A stretch of 64,000 bases of DNA from Gordonia heveisoli (lineage in GTDB: Bacteria > Actinomycetota > Actinomycetes > Mycobacteriales > Mycobacteriaceae), in the NCBI RefSeq assembly GCF_030315745.1, contig NZ_JASXSH010000023.1:1-64000 (forward strand), in the 5' to 3' direction. Position numbers and translations under genes: made by a program. Of the stretch, positions 15,706 to 26,004 are shown one piece after another (the stretch's first letter is position 1; each line of letters opens with the position of its first letter). A model generated the notes under the pieces. It saw nothing but the letters and a program-made list of their open reading frames with translations, was not told where the DNA came from and ran no database searches.

Positions 15706-18700
15706 GTGACCGTCGACCAATTCCGCACCGGAGCACATGACGCCGCACACGCCGATCGACCGACCGGCACCCTGATCGACCGGCTGGCCGCCGGCGAGGC
15801 CTATGCGATCAGCTTCGGAGGTCAGGGCGCGCAGTGGTTGCCCACCCTCGCGGAACTGGTCATCGACGCCGACCTCGAACATCGCATCGCCAAGATCGTC
15901 GAAGCCGCCGAACGCCTGGTCGAGCCGGTCGCCGATCGGCTCACCGTCGCACGTGCCGCCGGCTTCCACCCGCTGACCTGGGTTCATGCGCTCGATGCCG
16001 GTGACGAGGTCCCCTCCGACGCGGCGCTGGCCGACTTCACCCTGTCGGGTCCCGGCGTGCTGCTGACCCAGCTGGCCGCACTCGAATCGCTCAAGAAGCA
16101 GGGACTCGACCCCGCCTCGATCGCCCCGGCCGCCGTCATCGGACATTCGCAGGGCTCGCTGGCCGTGGACGCCGTCGCAGTGGCCGGGCAGGTCGCCGAA
16201 ACCGGCGAGGGTCTGCTGCTGGCCGTGTCGAACCTCATCGGTGCCGCGGGTGCGCTGATCGCCCGTCGTCGCGGTCTGGGCATCGCCACCGAGGGGTCGC
16301 CGATGCTGTCGGTCGCCGGCATCACCCCGGCGCGGGTGGCCGCGGTGCTCGCCGACTATCGGAACGGTCTCAGCGAGGCCGAACTCGTCACCGCTCCGGT
16401 GATCGCCATCCAGAACAGCCGTAACTCGGTCGTCCTGTCCGGTGCACCCCGCCACCTGGCCGGCTTCGTGGCGCTGTGCGACAAGATCGCCGCGGCCGAG
16501 GCCGACGAGCGTAAGCGCAAGCTGACTGGCGGCGAACCGTTCGCCCCCAAATTCGACCACCTCGACGTCTCGGTGGCCTTCCATCACCCGGGGATGGCCG
16601 ACGCGGTCGACCTGGTCGTCGAGTGGGCGCAGACCTGTGGCATCGATGCCGAGGTTGCCCGGCGCCACGCGACCGAGATCCTGGTCGACCCGGTCGACTG
16701 GGTGGCCACCGTCGACAACTGCGTCGCCGAGGGTGTGCGCTGGATCCTCGACTTCGGTCCCGGTGACCTGGCCACCCGACTGACGTCGCCGCTGGTCCGC
16801 GGTCAGGGTGTGGGCCTGGTGCCCGCCGCGCTGCGCGTCGGACAGCGAAACCTGTTCAGCCCGGGCGGCATCCCCGAGGTCGCACCGCCGTGGAGCCGAT
16901 TCGCCCCCACGCTGGCCGAACTGCCCGACGGCCGTCGGGTGGTCGAGACCGCCTTCACCCGTCTGACCGGTCGCTCGCCGATCCTGCTGGCAGGCATGAC
17001 CCCGACCACCGTCGACCCGGCCATCGTCGCCGCGGCCGCCAACGCCGGCCACTGGGCCGAACTCGCGGGTGGCGGGCAGGTCACCGAAGACATCTTCGCC
17101 GCCAATATCGCCAAGCTGACCGACCTGCTGGAGCCGGGACGCGAAGCAGCCTTCAACGCCCTGTTCCTCGATCCGTACCTGTGGAAGCTGCAGCTCGGCG
17201 GCAAGCGACTGGTCCAGAAGGCCCGCGCACAAGGTGCCCCGATCGACGGTGTCATCGTCACCGCCGGTATCCCCGAACTCGACGACGCGGTCGCCATGGC
17301 GGACGAGTTCGTCGACGCCGGCCTGCGGTTCGTCGCCTTCAAGCCGGGCACGGTCGAGCAGATCCGCGCCGTCGTGCGGATCGCCGCCGAGGTTCCCCAC
17401 CACCCGGTCATCGTGCAGATCGAGGGGGGCCGCGCCGGTGGACACCACTCGTGGGAGGACCTCGACGATCTGCTGCTGGCCACCTACGGTGAGCTGCGGG
17501 CACGGGCGAACATCGTCGTCTGCGTCGGCGGCGGTATCGGCACCCCCGAACGCGCCAGCGAGTACCTGACCGGTAGCTGGTCCCAGCGCTACGGATACCC
17601 GGTCATGCCGCTCGACGGCATCCTCGTCGGAACCGCGGCGATGGCCACCAAGGAAGCCACCACCGCCCCCGAGGTCAAGCAACTCCTCGTCGACACCGAG
17701 GGCTGCGACGAGTGGATCGGTGCCGGACACGCCACCGCCGGTATGGCTTCGGGCCGCTCCCAGCTCGGCGCCGACATCCACGAGATCGACAACACCGCTT
17801 CACGGTGCGGCCGCATCCTCGACGAGGTCGCCGGCGACCAGGACGCGGTCGTGGCGCGTCGCGACGAGATCATCGCCGCGATGGCCGATACCGCCAAGCC
17901 GTTCTTCGGCGAGGTCGGGGAGATGACCTACCGCGAGTGGCTCGATCGCTACGCCGCCCTCGCGGTCGGCGATGCGGGCGAAGACCGGCTGCCGTGGGCC
18001 GACATCACCTGGCAGCAGCGGTTCGTCGAGATGTTGCAGCGCACCGAGGCCCGCATGCATCCGCAGGACTCGGGTGCCATCCCGACAATGTTCGCCGACC
18101 TCGCCTCCACCAGCGATCCCCATGCCGCCATCGACGCGCTGGGCAGCGTGTACCCGGCCATCAACGGTGACATCCTGCACCCGGCCGACGTCGCCTTCTT
18201 CTTCGAGCTGTGCCGCACCCCCGGCAAGCCGGTCAACTTCGTCCCGGTCATCGACAAGGACGTCCGTCGCTGGTGGCGCAGTGACTCGCTGTGGCAGGCC
18301 CACGACGCGCGGTATCCCGCCGATGCCGTCTGCATCATCCCCGGCCCGGTGGCCGTCGCCGGGATCACCCGCGTCGATGAGCCGGTCGGCGAACTGCTGG
18401 ACCGCTTCGAGGCGCAGATCGCCGCCGACCTGGCCGACGCAGGTACCGCAGCGGTGACCGTCGACTCGCGTAAGCGGGCCGGCTTGGTCGAGCACTTCGG
18501 TGTCATCAGCACCGTGATCGAGGCCGACGACGTGTCCTGGGCCGGGCGGATCGTGCCCAGCCCGATCGCGCTGCTCGGTGATCGCGACAAGTGGGAGATC
18601 GTCGACGCCGATCGCGCCGAACACGGTCCCAGCGGTGCGGTCCTGGAGCGCGTCGCCGACGATCGCTTCGACCTCAGTGTGCCGATTTCCGGTGCCGCCG

Positions 18701-21700
18701 TTCGCATCCCGCTGACCGCGTCCGCGAGCCTCGTCGACGGTGGCAGCCCGCTCATCGGCCTCGACGCCGCGGCCGGTGCGATGCGGGAGATCCTGACCGT
18801 CGCCGCCGGTGGCGGACTCGCCGAGGTCGCCGACGGCGCCGCCGTCACCGGCGTGACCTGGCAGCCCGATTCGGTCGCCGACCACGCCGCCGTCACCGGA
18901 TTCTCGCTGCCGCCGCGCCTGCGCCCGACCACCCCGACCGAGCCCTTCGGCTTCGCGGTGCCCGACACTCTCGTCGTGGCCTGCTGGCCGAGCGTCTTCA
19001 GCGTCATCGGGGCTGCCCGCACGGCCGACGGCGCACCCGTCGTGGAGGGCCTGCTCGACCTGGTCCACCTCGACCACGCGATCGCACTCACCGGCGACAT
19101 CCCCGCCGAGCAGGCCGAGCTGCAGGTCACCGCGCGTGGCGGCGCCGTCTACGACGCCGAGGTCGGACGCGTCATCGAGGTGAGCGTGGAGGTCGCCGGC
19201 CCGGCCGGTCCGATCGCCACCCTCGCCGAGCGATTCGCCATCCGTGGTCGTCTCGGTGATGCCGAGCTGGTCGACCCGGTTCGCGCCGGTGGTGCCGTCA
19301 CCGACGAGGGCACCGCGACCCGCAAGCTGCTGCGCTCGGCGACGATCACCGCCCCGGCGCGGATGAACGGTTTCGCCGTCGTCTCCGGTGACCACAACCC
19401 GATCCACACCGACCGGGCAGCCGCCGCGCTGGCCGGACTCGGTGACCCGATCGTGCACGGCATGTGGCTCTCGGCCGCCGCACAGCAGGTGGTCACCGCC
19501 ACCGACGCGAAGGCGCCGACGCCGTCCGCGCGGCCGCTGATCGGTTGGACCGCGCGGTATCTGGGGATGGTCCGCCTCGGTGACACGATCACCGTCCGGG
19601 TCGACCGCGTCGGCCTCGACGCCGGTCGTGAGGTCGTCGAGGTCAGCGCCAAGGTCGGCGACGATCTGGTGATGAGTGCGACCGGTCTGCTGGCCGCCCC
19701 GCGCACGGTCTACGCCTTCCCGGGACAGGGCATCCAGAGCAAGGGGATGGGCCTCGACGCCCGCTCCCGTTCGGCTGCGGCCCGCAAGATCTGGGACCGC
19801 GCCGACAAGCACACCCGCGCCGCCCTCGGCTTCTCGATTCTCGCGGTGGTGCGCGACAACCCGACGAGCATCGTCGCCGGCGGAACCACCTACAACCACC
19901 CCGACGGTGTGCTGAACCTGACCCAGTTCACCCAGGTCGCGATGGCCACACTGGGCGTCGCGCAGATCGCCGAACTCAAGGAGTCCGGCGGGTTCGTCGA
20001 AGGCGCCATCACCTGCGGCCACTCGGTGGGTGAGTACAACGCGTTGGCGGCCTGCGCCGGTGTGCTGCCGCTGGAGGCGGTCCTGGAGGTCGTGTTCCAG
20101 CGCGGCGAGGCCATGCACCATCTGGTCCCGCGTGACGAGTTGGGGCGCAGCGACTACCGGATGGCCGCCATCCGCCCGAGCCAGTTCGGTCTGGCCGACG
20201 ACGAGGTCAGCGACTTCGTCGCCGGGATCGGCGCCGAGATCGGTGAATTCCTCGAGGTCGTCAACCTGAACCTGCTCGGTTCGCAGTACGCCATCGCCGG
20301 TACCGTGCGCGGCCTGGAGCACCTGGAAGCCGAGATCGACCGTCGCCGTGCCGAATTCGGTGGCAAGCGGTCCTTCATCCTGGTGCCCGGCATCGACGTG
20401 CCGTTCCATTCGACGGTGCTGCGCGCCGGCGTGCCGGAGTTCCGCGAGAAGCTCGGCGAACTGCTGCCCGAGCACATCGACCCGGAGATCCTGGTCGGTC
20501 GCTACATCCCGAACCTGGTGCCGCGCCTGTTCAACCTGGAGCGCGCCTACATCGAGGAGATCGCGGCGTTGGTCCCCTCGCAGCCGCTCGACGAGGTGCT
20601 CGCGAACTGGGAAGCGTGGGCGGCCACACCCTCCGCGCTGGTCCGCGTCGTGCTCATCGAGTTGCTGGCCTGGCAGTTCGCCAGCCCGGTCCGCTGGATC
20701 GAGACACAGGAACTGCTGTTCGCCGGCACTGAGCGTGGCGGCCTGGCCGTGCAGCGTTTCGTGGAGATCGGCCTCAAGGGCGCGCCGACCCTGTCGGGCC
20801 TGGCGTCCAACACCCTGAAGCTCGACGACTATGCGGCCGCGACCACCGAGGTGGTCAACGTCGAACGCGACTCGGATGTGATCCTGGCCAAGGATGCCGG
20901 TGTCGAACCCGAGGACGACGAGCTTCCGGCGGAGGCCGAAGCGACCGCGGCGCCCGACGCCGCACCCGCACCGGCAGCGGCCCCGGCTGCTCCGGCCGCC
21001 CCGGCCGCCCCGACCGCGGCGGCCGGTGCACCCCGACCCGACGACATCGCCTTCGGCCCGGCCGACGCGGTGCGCGCAGTGATCGCACTGTGGACCAAGA
21101 TGCGCGTCGACCAGATCGGTTCGGCCGACACCATCGAGGCACTGTGCGACGGTGTCTCGTCACGCCGCAACCAGCTGTTGCTCGACATCGGCGGTGAGCT
21201 CGGACTCGGCGCCATCGACGGTGCCGCCGAAGCCGACATGGTTGCGCTGTCCTCGACCGTCGAATCGTTGGCCCGCGGCTACCGGCCGCTCGGCCCGGTG
21301 TTGACCGACGCGGTGTCCGATCAGGTCCGTAAGGTGCTCGGACCGCTGGGTAAGCGGCAGGCCTACATCACCGACCGCGTGTCGGGTGTGTGGCAGCTGG
21401 GCCCGGGTTGGGGCCTGCATGCCGCGGTCGCCGTCGCGCTCGGTACCCGGGACGGTGCCAGCGTCCGTGGCGAGGATCTGGGCAACCTGCTCGACGGTGC
21501 CCTCGGCAACGCCGACGCCCTGGACGCGCTGATCGATCGCGCGGTGACCTCCGTCGGTGCTGCCAAGGGGATCGCGGTGGCCAAGCCTGCCGGCGACGCC
21601 GGCAGCGGTGCCACCGTGGACGCGGCGGCCCTCGGTGAGTTCACCGAGGCGATCACCGGTCGTTCCGGTGCGCTCGCATCGGCTGCGTACACGGTCCTGG

Positions 21701-24700
21701 AGAAGCTGGGCCTGGCCGACGCGGCGGAGACCGCCGAGGTCGTCGTCGACGAGAACGCGTTGGTCGTCGAGCGTGTCAGCGCCGAACTCGGTTCGGATTG
21801 GGCGCGTACCGTCGCACCGGTCTTCGACGACGCCAAGGTGGTGCTGATCGATGATCGCTGGGCCACCGCCCGCGAGGATCTGGTCCGCATCTGGCTGGCC
21901 GACGAACACGATCTCGACGCCGACTTCGAGCGGGTCATCGGCGGCTTCGCCGGTGCCGGTCACACTGTCGCCCAGCACGCCACCTGGTGGCAGGGCAAGG
22001 CGCTGGCCGCCGGGAACAGCGTGCACGCACGCACTTTTGCGGCCATCGCGGAAGCTGCCGAGGATCCGGGCACGGGTCGTTACGCCGGTGACATCGCGGT
22101 CGTGACCGGGGCGAGTAAGGCCTCCATCGCCGCCGGTGTGGTCGGTCGTCTGCTGGCCGGCGGTGCCACCGTCATCGCCACCACGTCGCGGCTGGACTCG
22201 GCGCGCCTGGCCTTCTACAAGGAGCTCTACCGGACCCATGCACGTGCCGGGGCGGCCCTGTGGGTCGCGCCGACCAACATGGCGTCCTACACCGACGTCG
22301 ACGATCTGGTCGAGTGGATCGGTGCCGAGCAGACCGAGAACCTGGGCAGCACCACGGCCATCGTCAAGCCTGCGATGAAGCCGACGCTGCTGTTCCCGTT
22401 CGCCGCTCCGCGAGTGGCCGGTGACCTCACCGACGCCGGTGGTCGCGCCGAACTGGAGATGAAGGTCCTGCTGTGGTCGGTCGAGCGGATGATCGCCGGT
22501 CTGTCCGAGCTGCACGCCGACCATGACATCGCGGCCCGTCTGCACATCGTGCTGCCGGGTTCCCCCAACCGGGGCATGTTTGGCGGCGACGGCGCCTACG
22601 GCGAGAGCAAGGCCGCGCTGGATGCGCTGGTGCAGCGCTGGGCTGCCGAGGAGTCGTGGGGATCGCGAACCACGCTGGCGCACGCGCTGATCGGTTGGGT
22701 GCGTGGCACCGGGCTGATGGGCCACAACGACGGCATGGTCGACGCTGTCGAGGCCGCCGGGGTGCGAACCTGGAGCACCGACGAGATGGCCGGCGAGCTA
22801 CTGAGCCTGTGCACTCCGGAACAGCGGCTGGCGGCGCGGTCGGCGGCGATCACCGCAGACTTCACCGGCGGTCTCGATCCGGCAACCGTCGACCTGAAGG
22901 CGCTCGCGGCCGTGGCCGCGGAGGCACCGGCCGAAGAGGAGGCCGACGCCGACGCGGCGATCGCCACCGTCGCCGCGCTGCCTGCCCCGGCCCGTGCGCC
23001 CGAGGGGATGCGCCCGAATTGGCCGGCGATCGACGCCCGGCCTGAGGACCTGGTCGTCATCGTCGGCGCGGGGGAGCTGGGGCCGTTCGGTTCGGCACGC
23101 ACCCGTTTCGAGATGGAGGTCGACGAGAAGCTCTCCGCCGCAGGCGTTGTCGAGCTGGCCTGGAACACCGGTCTGATCCGTTGGGATTCGCTGCCCAAGC
23201 CGGGTTGGTATGACACCGAGACCGATGAGCTGGTGCCGGAGAGCGACATCGCCGAGCGCTACCACGACGAGGTCGTCTCCCGCTGCGGTATCCGCCGCTA
23301 CGCCGACGACGGTGAGATGATCGACAACACCTCGCCGTTGCTGACTTCGGTGTTCCTCGACGAGGATCTCAGCTTCACGGTGAACTCCGAGGCGGAGGCG
23401 CGTGCATTCGCGTCGGCGAATCCGGAGAAGACCCGCGTCGCAGTCGATCCCGAGTCCGGTGACTGGCGGGTGACACGACTGGCGGGCACCGAGATCCGGG
23501 TGCCGCGCAAGTTCGAGCTGAGCCGGACCGTCGGTGGCCAGATTCCGACCGGCTTCGACCCGACCCGCTGGGGTGTCACCCCCGATATGGCCGAGTCGAT
23601 CGACCGGGTCGCATTGTGGAACCTGGTCGCCACCGTCGATGCCTTCCTGACCTCTGGCTTCACCCCGAGCGAACTGATGCGCTGGGTGCACCCGGGTCTG
23701 GTCGCCAACACCCAGGGCACCGGTATGGGCGGTATGACGTCCATGCGTGAGCTGTACATCAACACCATCCTGGGCGAGTCCAAGGCCAACGACATCCTGC
23801 AGGAAGCCCTGCCGAATATCGTTGCCGCCCATGTCGTCCAGTCCTATGTCGGCAGCTATGGCGCGATGATCCACCCGGTCGCCGCCTGCGCCACCGCGGC
23901 CGTCTCGGTCGAGGAGGGCGCGGACAAGATCCGGCTGGGCAAGGCGCTGTTCGCGGTCGCCGGCGGGTTCGACGACCTGGGAATCGAAGGCATCGTCGGC
24001 TTCGGCGACATGTCCGCGACCGCGGAGTCGGCGAAGATGTCGGCGCGCGGCATCGAGGACCGCCGGTTCTCCCGAGCCAACGATCGTCGTCGCGGCGGAT
24101 TCGTCGAATCCCAGGGCGGCGGAACGATTCTGCTGGCGCGCGGTGACGTCGCGACACAGATGGGACTGCCGGTTCTCGGGGTCGTGGCCTGGGCGCAGAG
24201 CTTCGGCGACGGTGTGCACACCTCGATCCCGGCCCCCGGCCTGGGTGCACTCGGTGCGGCGCGTGGTGCCGATTCGTCGCCGCTGGCCTGCGCGCTGAGC
24301 TCGCTGGGAGTCAGCGCCGACGATGTCGCGGTAGTCTCCAAGCACGACACCTCCACGCGGGCGAACGATCCCAACGAGTCCGAGCTGCATGAGCGGCTGG
24401 CCGAGGCGATCGGCCGCGGTGCCGGTGCACCGTTGTTCGTGGTGTCGCAGAAGTCGCTGACCGGACATGCCAAGGGTGGCGCCGCCGCCTTCCAGCTGAT
24501 CGGTCTGTGCCAGCTGCTGCGCGACGGCGTGATCCCGCCCAACCGCAGCCTGGACTGCGTCGACGAGAAGATGAAGGAGTACCCGCACCTGGTGTGGCCG
24601 CGTGAGACGCTGCACCTCGGTGAGCGTTTCCCGCTCAAGGCGGGGCTGCTGACCAGCCTGGGCTTCGGTCACGTCTCCGGTCTGATCGCCGTGGTTCACC

Positions 24701-24942
24701 CCGAGGCCTTCGTGGCCACCCTGGGCGAAGCCGATCGGGACGACTACCGCGAGCGTGCGGCACAGCGCCTGCGTCAGGGCAACCAGCGTTTCCTGGAGTC
24801 GATGCACGGCGGCGAACCCGCCTACCGTCGCCCGGCCGACCGCCGGTTCGACGAGACGGTCGACGAGCATGACGCCGAGGCCGGTCTGCTGCTCGATCCG
24901 GCGGTCCGTCTGGGTGCAGACGGCGCCTACGGGTCGCGGTGA
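15706..24942 (+). CDS. fas: Type I fatty acid synthase (multifunctional)
   Basis: This 3,078-residue Fas I makes C16-C26 acyl-CoAs, precursors of membrane lipids and the mycolate alpha branch. Domains in order: acetyltransferase (Ser about 148, GHSQGS), enoyl reductase (ILLAGMTPTTVDPAIVAAAA, about 428), dehydratase with MaoC-type VSGDHNPIHTD (His about 1230), malonyl/palmitoyl transferase (GHSVGEYNAL, Ser about 1440), Ala/Pro linker (about 1745-1780), ACP (DGVSSRRNQ, pantetheine Ser about 1818-1819), ketoreductase (VVTGASKASIAAGVV, GAYGESK) and ketosynthase (Cys about 2728 in AACATAAVS, plus KHDTST and GHAKGG). The GTG at 15706 follows AGAGGAG and gives an N-terminus matching the length of M. 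tuberculosis Fas; the in-frame ATG at 15667 is less likely. It overlaps acpS by four bases. Confidence 0.98.
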   Translation: MTVDQFRTGAHDAAHADRPTGTLIDRLAAGEAYAISFGGQGAQWLPTLAELVIDADLEHRIAKIVEAAERLVEPVADRLTVARAAGFHPLTWVHALDAGDEVPSDAALADFTLSGPGVLLTQLAALESLKKQGLDPASIAPAAVIGHSQGSLAVDAVAVAGQVAETGEGLLLAVSNLIGAAGALIARRRGLGIATEGSPMLSVAGITPARVAAVLADYRNGLSEAELVTAPVIAIQNSRNSVVLSGAPRHLAGFVALCDKIAAAEADERKRKLTGGEPFAPKFDHLDVSVAFHHPGMADAVDLVVEWAQTCGIDAEVARRHATEILVDPVDWVATVDNCVAEGVRWILDFGPGDLATRLTSPLVRGQGVGLVPAALRVGQRNLFSPGGIPEVAPPWSRFAPTLAELPDGRRVVETAFTRLTGRSPILLAGMTPTTVDPAIVAAAANAGHWAELAGGGQVTEDIFAANIAKLTDLLEPGREAAFNALFLDPYLWKLQLGGKRLVQKARAQGAPIDGVIVTAGIPELDDAVAMADEFVDAGLRFVAFKPGTVEQIRAVVRIAAEVPHHPVIVQIEGGRAGGHHSWEDLDDLLLATYGELRARANIVVCVGGGIGTPERASEYLTGSWSQRYGYPVMPLDGILVGTAAMATKEATTAPEVKQLLVDTEGCDEWIGAGHATAGMASGRSQLGADIHEIDNTASRCGRILDEVAGDQDAVVARRDEIIAAMADTAKPFFGEVGEMTYREWLDRYAALAVGDAGEDRLPWADITWQQRFVEMLQRTEARMHPQDSGAIPTMFADLASTSDPHAAIDALGSVYPAINGDILHPADVAFFFELCRTPGKPVNFVPVIDKDVRRWWRSDSLWQAHDARYPADAVCIIPGPVAVAGITRVDEPVGELLDRFEAQIAADLADAGTAAVTVDSRKRAGLVEHFGVISTVIEADDVSWAGRIVPSPIALLGDRDKWEIVDADRAEHGPSGAVLERVADDRFDLSVPISGAAVRIPLTASASLVDGGSPLIGLDAAAGAMREILTVAAGGGLAEVADGAAVTGVTWQPDSVADHAAVTGFSLPPRLRPTTPTEPFGFAVPDTLVVACWPSVFSVIGAARTADGAPVVEGLLDLVHLDHAIALTGDIPAEQAELQVTARGGAVYDAEVGRVIEVSVEVAGPAGPIATLAERFAIRGRLGDAELVDPVRAGGAVTDEGTATRKLLRSATITAPARMNGFAVVSGDHNPIHTDRAAAALAGLGDPIVHGMWLSAAAQQVVTATDAKAPTPSARPLIGWTARYLGMVRLGDTITVRVDRVGLDAGREVVEVSAKVGDDLVMSATGLLAAPRTVYAFPGQGIQSKGMGLDARSRSAAARKIWDRADKHTRAALGFSILAVVRDNPTSIVAGGTTYNHPDGVLNLTQFTQVAMATLGVAQIAELKESGGFVEGAITCGHSVGEYNALAACAGVLPLEAVLEVVFQRGEAMHHLVPRDELGRSDYRMAAIRPSQFGLADDEVSDFVAGIGAEIGEFLEVVNLNLLGSQYAIAGTVRGLEHLEAEIDRRRAEFGGKRSFILVPGIDVPFHSTVLRAGVPEFREKLGELLPEHIDPEILVGRYIPNLVPRLFNLERAYIEEIAALVPSQPLDEVLANWEAWAATPSALVRVVLIELLAWQFASPVRWIETQELLFAGTERGGLAVQRFVEIGLKGAPTLSGLASNTLKLDDYAAATTEVVNVERDSDVILAKDAGVEPEDDELPAEAEATAAPDAAPAPAAAPAAPAAPAAPTAAAGAPRPDDIAFGPADAVRAVIALWTKMRVDQIGSADTIEALCDGVSSRRNQLLLDIGGELGLGAIDGAAEADMVALSSTVESLARGYRPLGPVLTDAVSDQVRKVLGPLGKRQAYITDRVSGVWQLGPGWGLHAAVAVALGTRDGASVRGEDLGNLLDGALGNADALDALIDRAVTSVGAAKGIAVAKPAGDAGSGATVDAAALGEFTEAITGRSGALASAAYTVLEKLGLADAAETAEVVVDENALVVERVSAELGSDWARTVAPVFDDAKVVLIDDRWATAREDLVRIWLADEHDLDADFERVIGGFAGAGHTVAQHATWWQGKALAAGNSVHARTFAAIAEAAEDPGTGRYAGDIAVVTGASKASIAAGVVGRLLAGGATVIATTSRLDSARLAFYKELYRTHARAGAALWVAPTNMASYTDVDDLVEWIGAEQTENLGSTTAIVKPAMKPTLLFPFAAPRVAGDLTDAGGRAELEMKVLLWSVERMIAGLSELHADHDIAARLHIVLPGSPNRGMFGGDGAYGESKAALDALVQRWAAEESWGSRTTLAHALIGWVRGTGLMGHNDGMVDAVEAAGVRTWSTDEMAGELLSLCTPEQRLAARSAAITADFTGGLDPATVDLKALAAVAAEAPAEEEADADAAIATVAALPAPARAPEGMRPNWPAIDARPEDLVVIVGAGELGPFGSARTRFEMEVDEKLSAAGVVELAWNTGLIRWDSLPKPGWYDTETDELVPESDIAERYHDEVVSRCGIRRYADDGEMIDNTSPLLTSVFLDEDLSFTVNSEAEARAFASANPEKTRVAVDPESGDWRVTRLAGTEIRVPRKFELSRTVGGQIPTGFDPTRWGVTPDMAESIDRVALWNLVATVDAFLTSGFTPSELMRWVHPGLVANTQGTGMGGMTSMRELYINTILGESKANDILQEALPNIVAAHVVQSYVGSYGAMIHPVAACATAAVSVEEGADKIRLGKALFAVAGGFDDLGIEGIVGFGDMSATAESAKMSARGIEDRRFSRANDRRRGGFVESQGGGTILLARGDVATQMGLPVLGVVAWAQSFGDGVHTSIPAPGLGALGAARGADSSPLACALSSLGVSADDVAVVSKHDTSTRANDPNESELHERLAEAIGRGAGAPLFVVSQKSLTGHAKGGAAAFQLIGLCQLLRDGVIPPNRSLDCVDEKMKEYPHLVWPRETLHLGERFPLKAGLLTSLGFGHVSGLIAVVHPEAFVATLGEADRDDYRERAAQRLRQGNQRFLESMHGGEPAYRRPADRRFDETVDEHDAEAGLLLDPAVRLGADGAYGSR

Positions 24943-25352
24943 CCACGGAGGATACGTCGGTGAGCGTGCTGGGTGTGGGGATCGACATCGTCTCGATCCC
25001 GGAGTTCGGCGAGCAGCTCAAACAGCCGGGAACGACGTTCGCCGACCGCTTCACGGTCGGCGAACGTCGGGACTCGGCGGCCGGAACCGGCGATGACGCG
25101 CGGCATCTCGCGGCTCGCTGGGCGGCGAAGGAAGCGGTGATCAAGGCATGGTCGGTGAGCCGGTTCGCGCGGTCACCGTTGCTGCCGCTGATCCGGCACA
25201 GCGACATCGAGGTCGTCACCGACAACTGGGGTCGTCCTGCTATCCGACTTTCCGGTGAGATCGGGGAGTTGTTGGCGGACACCACGATGCACATCTCGCT
25301 GACCCACGACGGAGACACCGCGGCTGCGGTGGCGATCCTCGAAGGCCGCTAG
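24939..25352 (+). CDS. acpS: Holo-ACP synthase (4'-phosphopantetheinyl transferase)
   Basis: This 137-residue AcpS transfers phosphopantetheine from CoA to the ACP serine of Fas I. The Mg-binding motif is GVGIDIVSIPEF near the N-terminus, with the second motif RWAAKEAVIKAW carrying the conserved Glu and Lys. The C-terminal strand MHISLTHDGDTAAAVAIL is also typical. The GTG start lies within the fas stop (GTGA overlap), so it is translationally coupled to its main substrate, the same arrangement as in mycobacteria. The TetR gene converges from the other side nine bases away. Confidence 0.96.
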   Translation: MTTEDTSVSVLGVGIDIVSIPEFGEQLKQPGTTFADRFTVGERRDSAAGTGDDARHLAARWAAKEAVIKAWSVSRFARSPLLPLIRHSDIEVVTDNWGRPAIRLSGEIGELLADTTMHISLTHDGDTAAAVAILEGR

Positions 25353-25361
25353 CTTGTCGCA

Positions 25362-25994
25362 CTAGTCGTCGCTGGTCGATTCCTCGAGCAGGAGATAGCC
25401 GGCCAGCATCCGCTTGAGTTCGGATACGGTCCGGTCGTGGTTGTGGCCGTCTTGCACGGAAAAGCTGAGCAGCGAGTACGCGGTGTGGACGAGGACCTGC
25501 GCCATCATCTCCCGTCGGCTCGACTGGGATGGTGTCAGCGGCGCCAGGATGCGTGCGACCTGTTCGGCCAGGACCCGCTCGTTGAGCGAGGCGGTCGCCC
25601 GGGTGGCCGGAGTGGACTGCACCGCGAGCCAGACCGCCCGCCGGGACGGATCGGTGCGCCACAGCGCGGCAAGGTGATCGAGAAACTTCTCCAGCAGGCT
25701 GGGCCACTCCAGGGAGGGCACTTCGGTGGCGAAGGCCGCCAATTCCTCTCGGACGTCGACTGTGTCCTGACGATCGAGTTCGCACACGATCACGTACTTG
25801 TTCGCGAAGTACTGGTAGAGCGTCCCGATGGGCACCTCGGCCCGGGCCGCGATCTCCTCACAGGTGAGCGACTCGAAACCGACGTCGATTAGCAGATCGC
25901 GTGCGGCGACGAGCATTCCCTCGAACTTCCGCTTGCTGCGCTCCTGGGTGGGCCGCTTGCGGGGGACCAGCGGCTCGGCGATCACCTCCGACAT
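25362..25994 (-). CDS. TetR family transcriptional regulator
   Basis: This 210-residue regulator has an N-terminal TetR helix-turn-helix (about residues 20-66: AARDLLIDVGFESLTCEEIA...VPIGTLYQYFANKYVI), followed by a helical ligand-binding domain. It is not FasR by sequence character: the HTH and C-domain differ from what I recall of FasR. I chose the ATG at 25994 (MSEVIAEP) rather than the earlier in-frame start, because the extension is Cys-rich and would run into the neighbouring bcp gene. It is 10 bases downstream of bcp on the same strand, so it could be co-transcribed with the peroxiredoxin. The target is unknown. Confidence 0.85.
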   Translation of the reverse strand: MSEVIAEPLVPRKRPTQERSKRKFEGMLVAARDLLIDVGFESLTCEEIAARAEVPIGTLYQYFANKYVIVCELDRQDTVDVREELAAFATEVPSLEWPSLLEKFLDHLAALWRTDPSRRAVWLAVQSTPATRATASLNERVLAEQVARILAPLTPSQSSRREMMAQVLVHTAYSLLSFSVQDGHNHDRTVSELKRMLAGYLLLEESTSDD

Positions 25995-26004
25995 CGAGGT
26001 GCAC

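Noticed and set aside
15481..17781. A 766-codon leftward frame over the start of fas
   Set aside because: Composition is the typical Asp/Gly/Gln-rich antisense shadow of a high-GC coding region; fas is unambiguous on the other strand.
25362..25994. Assigning the TetR gene next to acpS as FasR
   Set aside because: The DNA-binding and ligand domains do not resemble FasR as I remember it, and the FasR gene is not near fas in mycobacteria.
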